In this document: piece after piece, positions 56,127 through 64,000 of the stretch
Numbering within the stretch: position 1 is the first letter of the stretch
Layout of the letters: every line of letters starts with the position of its first letter
NCBI GenBank assembly: GCA_020809705.1
Contig: CP085828.1
Coordinates: forward strand, 806,001 to 870,000
Source of the DNA: Calonectria ilicicola
Lineage: Eukaryota > Ascomycota > Sordariomycetes > Hypocreales > Nectriaceae
Reading direction: 5' to 3'
DNA length: 64,000 nucleotides
Made by a program: the position numbers and the translations under genes
Notes under the pieces: model-generated
What the model was told of the DNA's origin: nothing
Database searches by the model: none
What the model saw: the letters and a program-made list of their open reading frames with translations, nothing else

Positions 56127-57771
56127 CTAGTCCTCGATAAACTCAATCATAACTGTGCCCTGCTTCAGTCCCGTGTCCGCGATGGTCTCATCCAAGTGCT
56201 CCATTAAGTCTTGGCCCTGGGGCATCTTCTTTAACTCAAACTCAATTCCCTCCTTGCCCTCCAGGGGCGCCGCCTTAAGCCACTCGTAGATCCTGCGCAC
56301 CGGATCCTGCAGGGAGAACCTGCGAATGATACGGCCCGTTGGGTGTCTGAACTGAATGCGTGTTGTCGTGGCAGGGTTGTTTTCGGGTTCTGTGTGTGGG
56401 TTGGTGCTGACAATCTGAGCAAAAGGGTTCTGGGCTTCCTCGGGCTCCTTGCCCTTTCCTTCCGCCGACCCCGATGGCTCTGGTGTTTTGGTCAGGGCAT
56501 CTGGGTCGTGCACATTGGGTGTCGAACTAGATTCCTTGTTTGTGGCACTCTCCAGGCTGTTCTGGAGGGCCATCTCCAGCATCTCATCCTCCGTCATCCG
56601 GTCCACATCCACCACTCGGGGCTTGGACGCCGTTGACTTTGCGACGGGGTTTTTACTATTAGCAGCGAGGCTGTAGCGGTCGAGGAACTCGGCCAGTTCG
56701 GCGTGGAAGCTTGCGGCAGTGGGGAATGGCCGGCCGCTCCACACCTTGACCTGTTCGCCCGTCCGCGGATCGATGATGGAGACGTGGGGATAGTTATCCG
56801 GGTTCTCGTGGGTCCGGTTAGGGAAGTAAAAGGTAATGTACTCTTCGGCGTCGGGGAAATCCTTATCGTACTGCAAAAAGATGAAATTTTCCGACACGAT
56901 GTCACGCACTGATTTGTCCTTCCAGATGTCGCGGTTCAGGGCCTGGCAGTTGAAGTCGCTCATGTCTTGTAGGTTCACCATGATCCACTTCTTGTCCTCT
57001 TTGCCCAGCGTTCGTGCCTCGTCCCAGCTCATGCGGGCCATGATGTCGTAAGGTGGTCGAAACAGGTCCTCGAGGCGTCTTGCATGGGCGCCATTCTCGT
57101 TAGGTTGGGAAGATGCAGACGGGCGCTCGGGGTCGGACCAAATCTGCTGTGAAAAGGGACCGCCAGATCGGCCTGGATAGATTGTCTGTGTCAGTGTGGG
57201 TACGGTGCGTAGATTGGCCTAGTTTAGGCTCACCAGGCTGTTGTCGTCTCCTCCGCAGCTGCTCCAAGAGGGCAGCCTCGACGCCGTTATCGTCTCCTGT
57301 CCAGCCGCCTCCGGGAGCTACGAGGGTCTCAGTGGTGCGGGCAATAGGTGCCCGCACATCATCAGCTCCCTGGCCCGAGCCGTGGTTCTCTTGGTATAGC
57401 TCCTCCTGCAGACGCTTGGCCATGGCCATGTCTTCCTCTTCCTGGGCGATGGCGGCAGCCTGTGCAACAGCTGCGCGCTCGTCTTCTTCATTGTCCGAGT
57501 CGTTGTCGAACTGCATGTCCTCGTCCTCGTCGCTATCGATGTGGATGACGCCATCGTCGTCTTGCCGCCCGATGCTGGCTCGCGGGGGGGGAGGCGCCGA
57601 GCTGGCGGCGTTGGCCGAGAGGCCTGCTCCGACGCCAGAGGCGAGGTCGGGGTTCTCGTAAAAGAGCTCGATGGCGCGCTCAAAGTTGCCGACAGTCATC
57701 TCAAGGAAGCTGCGGGCAACCTCGGGACTCGCGCCGGTGATGGCGTTAAAAGTGGCAATGTTTTCGTCCAT
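56127..57771 (-). CDS. UBA-UAS-UIM-UBX protein (Ubx5/UBXN7-type Cdc48 adaptor), 527 aa
   Basis: Two exons (minus), 57234-57771 and 56127-57172, with a 61-bp intron (GTGAGC...CAG) in phase 1. Residues 2-44 form a UBA-like domain (FNAITGASPEVARSFLEMTVGNFERAIELFYENP). An acidic stretch lies at about 75-105, then a Glu/Ala-rich helix. Residues about 224-345 are a UAS thioredoxin-like domain (WIMVNLQDMSDFNCQALNRDIW...YPHVSIIDPRTGEQVKVWSG). Residues 374-388 match a ubiquitin-interacting motif (EDEMLEMALQNSLES), and 448-527 are the UBX domain with RIQFRHPTGRIIRRF. This exact order is that of yeast Ubx5 and human UBXN7, which link ubiquitinated substrates and cullin ligases to the Cdc48/p97 ATPase. 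Role by homology. Confidence 0.92.
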
Positions 57772-58894
57772 GGCGGGCGGCGCTGGCTGGAGCGAAAACG
57801 GAATGGAAGTGAGATGGATGTAGGTGGGAGGTTGAAAGTGGGAGAGAGAGAGAGGGGAGCGGGGGAGAGGAAGAAGCAGAGAGAGAAGAACACAAAAAAA
57901 AAAGAGGGCAGTATAACCGTGACCGTAACCGTCTCCAACACCTGGCAGCGGAGGGCGTTGCAGGGCAGGCGGGCGAGGGATCCGGGATATGGGCTGCGTC
58001 GGGGAAAGAAAAAAGAAAAGGCGGCGTGGAAAACGTTTGACGTCGGTGCGATGCTATCTTCAAGTACCGGCCAGCGATTGGGCGGGGCGGTGGGTGAGGG
58101 CCTCTGAAGATGCTGCTGCCCCGCCTGTAAATTATGTAGCAGACAGTGCAACCGCCACCAACAGCGGGAGAGTATGTCACTGTGCAATGGCCTGGCGGGT
58201 CTCTCCCCATATGCGTCGTCGTTGTCGTTTCTGCCTTGACGTGATGTGATGCCCACACCGGATTCTAGAATCACCCAAGCTCGAATAGAGTCGATCTGTA
58301 TGTATTAGTGCCAAAGTGCCGGCCACTATCCGGCCGCGGCACACATCATAGGTCCCCCACACACGAGCCACAGGCACCCAACCACAGTGACGCAACCGTT
58401 GTTTAAAAAAATTGCCCTGGGCCGGCAGACACGCCAAACCAGCGGAAAATCAATTTACGCGACTGTCACCCTACCCTAAACACCCAGCCTGATCAGGCTC
58501 CCTCAGCCATTGCCCAATTGCCCCATTGCCGATTATTCATTACAAAAAAGAATTATCATATTTTACCGTTGAGTCTTTATCAGACTCTTCCATCTTACAT
58601 GAAACGACCGCTTTTGTTGAGCATCAAACCGGCTGGTGATCATTTACCCGTTTGATATCATCATGCACCCACACCACATGCAGTTAAATTGTGTCACACA
58701 GACACAACTTTATGACAATGACATAATCAATCAGCCAATACTTGATCTTATCCTCACCGACTTCAATCACATGCATCAAATTCATAAGAAAATACTTCTA
58801 TTTTCAAGATGCAACACACTAAGCATAAGTTCAGAATAACTTGCAAAGCTATCCATTTCTGCGCTGCCAAGATATGTCCAATTACACACCACCT
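57772..58894. other. Intergenic, UBX promoter and 3' flank of ECM29
   Basis: 1.1 kb. Bases 57836-57900 hold GA-rich tracts and a poly-A run, the complement of a pyrimidine-rich leader for the UBX gene. No gene or RNA recognised. Confidence 0.5.
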
Positions 58895-61800
58895 CTACGC
58901 CAGCTCGGCCAGAATGTCCTTCAAGACTTTTTGTACCTCCAATGAGCGCTCTCCTGCTAGCGCTCCATTCACCATTTCCTTGAACTGATTGATGTCCGGC
59001 CCGGACTGACAAAACACACCCCTAGCCTTTGCCTTGAGCGTCGCTCCGATTGCCTTGGCCCTCATTACTCGCTGCGGTTCAGTGCCAACATCCACCAGAT
59101 CCATGTCCAGGCTGAGTAGATAAGTGACAGCCACGCCCTTCTCGTCATTTGCCGCGGTTGAAGGGGCCTTTGCATCGTCCATGAGGTCATGAACACACTC
59201 GTACCACACCTGGCGCTTGATCGTTGCAAACTTGGGGCTTGAGAGGAATGGCTTGAGAAGCTCAAGGATTTTGCTGACAACCGCCAGCGAATCTTCCTTC
59301 ATCTTTACAGGGCTATAACCCCGAGCGATGGCCTCAAGACCGTTTGAGGCCGTCTTCTCTGGTAGGTCTGCCTTTGAGTCAACCTCCATCTTGTCCTCAT
59401 CCTTGAACTCATCCATGTGCGGTGTCACAATGCCTGCAATCTCGTCTATGAGATCAAGGTCATCCCGGGCCCTGGCAAACTTCCAAAGACAGCGGAATGC
59501 AGGCACTCTGTACTCTTCATTGTTTCGTTTGGCCTCCCGCAGTGCTACCTTCTTCATTTGGACCGCAACCTTCGAGTCCGAGGTCCAAAGCGCTCGGCCT
59601 TTCTCGACAAAGTCCGGATAGACATCCAGCAACTTCTCCTTGCCAGGGAACGTCTTCAAGGCGAGAGTCTTATCAAACACTGGCCAAATCTTGTTCAGGT
59701 TGGCATCGCTAATCTGACCACTTGCGTCACTGGCGCTGCAAACATCCTTCACCATGGCTGCAACGGTAAAAGCTCCGGTGTGTCGAAGTGCCCACTGCTG
59801 TGTATCCAAGCATCGTTCAACGAGGCCTGCAATCTCCGAGACGTAACGGACTACAGTGCGACTGCTCCCAGCATGCTGGCTCCACACCTGCTCGAATGCT
59901 TTGTTTGTGTACTCGTCTGTGTCATGAGCGCCGAGGTAGGCAAACGGTAGCAACTCGGTCTCGAGTGCAGAAAAGTGGTCGGGAGAGACCTTGGCCAAGG
60001 CCACAATCACGTCTGCAACCTTTTGGCGTTTAGAATCGTCCTCGGCATTAAAGTACATGTTGATATATCGTTCGCAGAATCGTTGGTTGGCAGCATCTCC
60101 CGCGCCTCGCATCATGTAGGCTGTGGCACGGGCATATGCCTGGCTCACCTGGTCGTTTTTATCCATGGTTTGCTTTTCCATAATCTGAAGGAATCGTGCA
60201 GCAAATGGTTTGATGTCGCCGGTGTGACGGGTAAAAAGCGTAGTCAACACTCGACTACAGCCAATTTTGGTAGGCATACCGAGCGCGCTTTTGATTGTAG
60301 CCTCGAGCTTAGGGGCAAACTCGGCCATGACATCAGCATCGATGAATCGCAGGGAATCCTCAATAGCCTCAGAGATGGGTGACCTGTTAACCATCTGGGA
60401 GCGAAGCTTGTCGAGCTCATCTCGGGTATCTTCATTGAGTCTTTGGTAGTGATAGTTGATTTGCTGCGGTTCAATGGAGCTAAGCAGCTCAAGAAGTTGC
60501 GAAACCATGTCCGCGATAAAGGGGCGAAGCGCTTTGCCTCCGTGTTTTGCAATCTTCAAGACGGTGATGGTTGCAAATATTTGCACTTCTTGTACTGAGC
60601 TTTCAACGCCCTTGTCAGAGAGCAAGAAAGGAAGGGCCTCCTTCATCATCGCCTGAGCAGCCGCTCCGTTAGAGCCCTCTTCAAGCTGCCTCACCAACCC
60701 ATTAGACAATGTCATGCATAGCCGTAGAGCTGCCTGTCGCACGGTTCCCTTGACATCATCGAGGACCTTGAGTGCCGAAGTCCATATCTCCCGGTAGTAC
60801 TTTTCGTATTGAGTGAAAGGCCTTCCGTGGATGAGATCTGAGATGGCAGAACAGCTCGCTTCTCGCATGCGCCACTCACGCCCAAGGATGCTCTTGAGAA
60901 GATCTTCCAGGATGGCATTGAAATGGGTATCAATGACTGTGCCAGAGTCCTTCACAAGAGCCTTCCAAATGTCCTCCATTGACCGCTGAACATTTTGGTT
61001 GGGATCAAACCGATACCTGAAAAGTTTCGGGTACAGTTTTGGGTCGATTTCTGAGTCCGAAAGGATGTTGCTGAGCCCGAAGCGACCGAATGCGGATCGG
61101 GTAGACCAAGTTGCGGCGTTTGCAGCTAGGGACATGAACTTGTACACAAGCCTCTGGTCACCAACTTCATTGGCGAGATTTACAATATCTTTGTAGGAAG
61201 TGATGGAGCTGCCCTCGCCTGTGGGGAGCGCGCCTGGCTCAAAAAGCTCGGTATCCTCATCGACCTTGAGCTGTGTGCCAGTGCCGGTAAAGGCGGACAC
61301 CAGGTCCTTAACCAGTGTGCTCTTCAGATCAGCATCACCTCGCTCGTAAACTAGAGATAGACCGCGCGAGGCTGTTTCTTGTACAAGCTCGTCTCTGGCG
61401 CTGAGAAGGCGCATGAAGGCAGCTTGCGCCTCTCGAAGTTTTGACTGAACCTCTGGTAGGTGAGAGCAGTACTGAACAAGGCAGAAGAGCCAAATTCCAG
61501 AGGCCTTGAGGAGCGATGGCTTTGTGGCCTTTGAGTCTTTGAACAGTTTGTTGAGAATAGCTACCAATCTCGAACTTCGGGAACCAGCGCGCTGCTGGGA
61601 GCCACGAGACTCTACATCCATCGTGAGTTTCACATAGTCAGAGTCCCAACGAGAGACTGCCGCGGTTATGGCATCACCGACAGTGAATTGCACTTCTACT
61701 CGCTTGATCTCGTGAAGACCAAAAAGCTCCGTCAGGATGGAGCCAAGCACACCGTGTGACCAACCATCTCCATTCTCATCCGAGCTCTGATCCTCTGCAG

Positions 61801-64000
61801 TTTCTTCCAGGCCAGCCGCAAGCCTTCCGAGGGCAAGAATAGCCTTCTCGTTGCCCTTCTTTGCTTGGGCTGCTAGTTTTTCAGTGATGACTTTGAGAGA
61901 CTCGCCGCCTTCTCGCGGAGGTATGGCTAATGCTGCTGTCCAGAGCTGTGCAAATGATTCCAGGGCGGCATCGTGAAGGGATGATGCGACATTCTCGCCA
62001 GTAAGCAGAGATGACGGGTACGAAATGTGGCTTGGAAGAGGTCGGCCGTAGTATACACATCGTGAACATACATGACTGAAGGTGAGCAGGGCTCCCTCTG
62101 CAGCGTTGAGAGTCGCACCGACAGCCTTCTTGGCGTTTTCAAAGAGGGAGTACAATGTCTTGCAGTAGTTCTCAACAGAGTCGGAGTCATTCACAAGGTG
62201 CGCAACTAGAATACCCGTGGCTCGGGCCCCGAGCGTGCGGATTTCCTTGTTGTTGGACTTGATGAGTGGAAGGAGGTTGTTGCTAAATTGCGCCAGGAAG
62301 CCGAGAGCGCCACCCGGGCTCAAGGATGCCATATCGACGAAGCATCGAATGCATTCCTCCGTGATTGGGGAATCCTCGAGAGAGGCCCCGTCAAGGCAGG
62401 CCTTGAGGTAAAAGAGGATGAACCCGCTGTCGACTGTGTGGAGATAGGCGAGAATCTTTTCTCGAGTCTTGATGTCAGTCTTGACCCGAGCATCAAGAGC
62501 CTGCATCCAGTCTGGTTCGATTTTGAAGTCATCTAAGGCGGATAGGAAAACAATGTGCTTGATGTAACGCAATGCGACTGGAAATGCAGCTAGTCGGGGC
62601 CCCTCAAAGTTCTGGAACACTGAGTGTGGCTTGTCTTTCCACTCAGGCAATGATTGGGACTCAAGCTGTGTAGTTGGGTCAATTTGTACCCCAAAGAAGG
62701 TGACCACCATGTCACGCCAGTCTGGAAGGGCTGGACTCTCCTCATTATGGGCAAAATATGTCCATGGATCAAGACCCTTGTGTCCCTGTTCAACAACATC
62801 ACTTCGCTCGTTTGTAGTTCCAGCAATGGCAAGAATATCGATCCAGCGTGCCGTGACATCAGAAAATTTGAGACACTGATTTGCCCACTTGACAACAGCA
62901 TGTCGTGTGCTCCGTTTATATTCGTCTGGCTCATCAGGGCGCACCATGTATAAGAGCAACATCCTCTTTAATTCCTCAGCTTCTTTGCCAGTTATGACTG
63001 GCATAGATGCAGCTAAACTGGAAAGAGCTCCATCAATGTTGATGACAGCATCATCGATTGTATCTTCCGAGAGGGAACGGAAAAGGAAATCGGCCATTTC
63101 GACCTTTTCGTCGATTGGCATGTCTGCGCCTCTGGCTAGTAACCCAATCAACTCGTACGCTTTTGGCCGAAGACCCTCGTGTGGACCCCAAAAGACAGGC
63201 CATCCTTGTTTTATAATGTATTCCTTCATATGTATGATGAGCTTGGTTGCCATGGCTCCATATCCCGGTTTTGAGGGCCCGACACGGGCTATCCAGGCAA
63301 AATACTGGAATAGAGCTTTGTGGAGTTTGTGTGTCTCAGGAAATATCAATTCTCTCATGCGAGCCCTCTCAGCTTGTTCAGAACCTGACGTATCCGGATT
63401 AAAGTCTGTTGTTACCATCTTCATAATCTCCTCTTCCATAGTGGCGGAGATCGCGGACTTTGAAAGTATGCCCAAAATTCGAGATCCATAAATTGCTGGT
63501 AGAAAGAAATAATCTTGAAATAGCTTCTTTACGATAGCCTCATCTTCCACGGATACACTGCTTCTCTTGAGGACCTCATCACCTGCCGATGCGAGTCTGG
63601 AGTCGGATGTCGACGCTGCGTAAATGGCAGGCAGGAACTTCTCTTCATCTGTGAAAGCACCACTGGCTAGGAATGCTATAAGTTTTAATTTAACCTCTGC
63701 AAAGCGCTGAAAGACTTTTTTGGACTCAGGATCTTCGACAGAAACGATCTTTAGTTCCTCCTCTGTGAGCGTCTGGCTCTTCAGTGTACCAAGCACATCA
63801 GACTGGTTAATTGGAGCCTTGAATCTGAGAAAGATACCGATGAGCTTGGCCAGATACTTAGCATCAGCCTCATCTGACAGTCCTATGGCTTCTCTGAAGT
63901 TTTCATCCTCTTTGCTGCCTCTTGGAGGGATACGGATGTCTAGCACGAGTCGTAGGATGATTTGGAACAGGGCACCAGCTCGAGCTTGGCCTTCTTCTTT
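58895..64000 (-). CDS. ECM29: Proteasome component/adaptor ECM29, C-terminal 1701 residues, 5' end outside window
   Basis: One uninterrupted frame runs from the window edge to the stop at 58895. The frame continues past 63946, where the codon is GTG; the 18 codons to 64000 are in frame (KEEGQARAGALFQIILRL), so the real start lies beyond the window. The protein is built of HEAT-like helical repeats throughout. Diagnostic ECM29 stretches include LDIRIPPRG near the N-terminal side, VFWGPHEGLRPKAYELIGLLARG, and the repeated units around EIDPKLYPKLFRYRFDPNQNVQRSMEDIWKALV. ECM29 tethers the 20S core to the 19S regulatory particle, acts in proteasome quality control and stress-dependent disassembly, and binds transport factors. 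Length fits the roughly 1,850-residue family. No internal intron is needed. Confidence 0.95.
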   Translation of the reverse strand, partial: KEEGQARAGALFQIILRLVLDIRIPPRGSKEDENFREAIGLSDEADAKYLAKLIGIFLRFKAPINQSDVLGTLKSQTLTEEELKIVSVEDPESKKVFQRFAEVKLKLIAFLASGAFTDEEKFLPAIYAASTSDSRLASAGDEVLKRSSVSVEDEAIVKKLFQDYFFLPAIYGSRILGILSKSAISATMEEEIMKMVTTDFNPDTSGSEQAERARMRELIFPETHKLHKALFQYFAWIARVGPSKPGYGAMATKLIIHMKEYIIKQGWPVFWGPHEGLRPKAYELIGLLARGADMPIDEKVEMADFLFRSLSEDTIDDAVINIDGALSSLAASMPVITGKEAEELKRMLLLYMVRPDEPDEYKRSTRHAVVKWANQCLKFSDVTARWIDILAIAGTTNERSDVVEQGHKGLDPWTYFAHNEESPALPDWRDMVVTFFGVQIDPTTQLESQSLPEWKDKPHSVFQNFEGPRLAAFPVALRYIKHIVFLSALDDFKIEPDWMQALDARVKTDIKTREKILAYLHTVDSGFILFYLKACLDGASLEDSPITEECIRCFVDMASLSPGGALGFLAQFSNNLLPLIKSNNKEIRTLGARATGILVAHLVNDSDSVENYCKTLYSLFENAKKAVGATLNAAEGALLTFSHVCSRCVYYGRPLPSHISYPSSLLTGENVASSLHDAALESFAQLWTAALAIPPREGGESLKVITEKLAAQAKKGNEKAILALGRLAAGLEETAEDQSSDENGDGWSHGVLGSILTELFGLHEIKRVEVQFTVGDAITAAVSRWDSDYVKLTMDVESRGSQQRAGSRSSRLVAILNKLFKDSKATKPSLLKASGIWLFCLVQYCSHLPEVQSKLREAQAAFMRLLSARDELVQETASRGLSLVYERGDADLKSTLVKDLVSAFTGTGTQLKVDEDTELFEPGALPTGEGSSITSYKDIVNLANEVGDQRLVYKFMSLAANAATWSTRSAFGRFGLSNILSDSEIDPKLYPKLFRYRFDPNQNVQRSMEDIWKALVKDSGTVIDTHFNAILEDLLKSILGREWRMREASCSAISDLIHGRPFTQYEKYYREIWTSALKVLDDVKGTVRQAALRLCMTLSNGLVRQLEEGSNGAAAQAMMKEALPFLLSDKGVESSVQEVQIFATITVLKIAKHGGKALRPFIADMVSQLLELLSSIEPQQINYHYQRLNEDTRDELDKLRSQMVNRSPISEAIEDSLRFIDADVMAEFAPKLEATIKSALGMPTKIGCSRVLTTLFTRHTGDIKPFAARFLQIMEKQTMDKNDQVSQAYARATAYMMRGAGDAANQRFCERYINMYFNAEDDSKRQKVADVIVALAKVSPDHFSALETELLPFAYLGAHDTDEYTNKAFEQVWSQHAGSSRTVVRYVSEIAGLVERCLDTQQWALRHTGAFTVAAMVKDVCSASDASGQISDANLNKIWPVFDKTLALKTFPGKEKLLDVYPDFVEKGRALWTSDSKVAVQMKKVALREAKRNNEEYRVPAFRCLWKFARARDDLDLIDEIAGIVTPHMDEFKDEDKMEVDSKADLPEKTASNGLEAIARGYSPVKMKEDSLAVVSKILELLKPFLSSPKFATIKRQVWYECVHDLMDDAKAPSTAANDEKGVAVTYLLSLDMDLVDVGTEPQRVMRAKAIGATLKAKARGVFCQSGPDINQFKEMVNGALAGERSLEVQKVLKDILAELA

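Noticed and set aside
1..64000. tRNA, rRNA or CRISPR features
   Set aside because: I looked for T-loop (GTTCRANNC) and box patterns, 5S-like starts and regularly spaced repeats in the intergenic regions and found none; a covariance-model scan would be decisive.

Overview
This window looks like chromosomal DNA of a filamentous ascomycete (Pezizomycotina, probably Sordariomycetes and possibly Hypocreales). The main evidence is short 46-60 bp introns with GTAnGT-type donors and CTAAC-like branch points, a retroelement mutated by repeat-induced point mutation (RIP), and fungal families such as NACHT/STAND NTPases with a Goodbye-type N-terminus, GH16, GH47 and DHA2 transporters. The species cannot be named from the sequence alone.

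Layout. 1-731: 5' part of a secreted-type M13 metallopeptidase (minus). 2046-9792: a complete but dead Ty3/gypsy LTR retrotransposon, 7,747 bp, with 163-bp LTRs, TGATACGG...CCGTATCA ends and a 5-bp target-site duplication ATGCT. It is mutated by RIP to extreme AT-richness. 10040-10750: C2H2 zinc-finger protein (minus). 11732-16283: seven-exon NACHT STAND protein NLR1 (minus). 17354-18127: TENA/THI-4-like protein (minus). 19503-20054: small single-pass membrane protein (plus). 22373-23787: mitochondrial NAD-isocitrate dehydrogenase subunit 1 (plus). 24928-26316: class III CoA-transferase (plus). About 26508-26730: probable small TIR element. 27281-27983: GNAT acetyltransferase (plus). 29402-30315: secreted GH16 glucanase (plus). 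31830-36238: a second STAND protein, NLR2, with a Goodbye-type N-terminus, TPR-like region and Cys/His-rich tail (plus). 36692-38766: saccharopine reductase LYS9 with 12 exons (minus). 39483-41060: DHA2-type MFS transporter (minus). 42639-44357: GH47 alpha-1,2-mannosidase (minus). 45577-47185 and 49421-50846: tandem diverged copies of a fungal family I recall as DUF7924 (minus). 51675-53996: Ste20/GCK kinase (minus). 56127-57771: UBA-UAS-UIM-UBX protein (minus). 58895 to the window end: proteasome adaptor ECM29 (minus, 5' end outside).

How the genes fit together. Housekeeping genes (IDH1, LYS9, kinase, UBX, ECM29) alternate with accessory genes typical of fast-evolving fungal regions: two NLR-like proteins, a tandem DUF7924 pair and secreted hydrolases. 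I see no biosynthetic cluster. IDH1 and LYS9 share 2-oxoglutarate/lysine chemistry only loosely. ECM29 and the UBX protein both belong to ubiquitin-proteasome biology but are separate genes. The most unusual points are the LTR pair, which carries a directional record of RIP; a LYS9 intron that appears to end in TG instead of AG; the Goodbye-NACHT-TPR-Cys/His architecture of NLR2; and the two DUF7924 copies, each of which has lost a different part of a nuclease-like motif.

All splice sites were read by eye from donor, branch and acceptor sequences and reading-frame continuity. Family assignments rest on recognised motifs, not on database searches.
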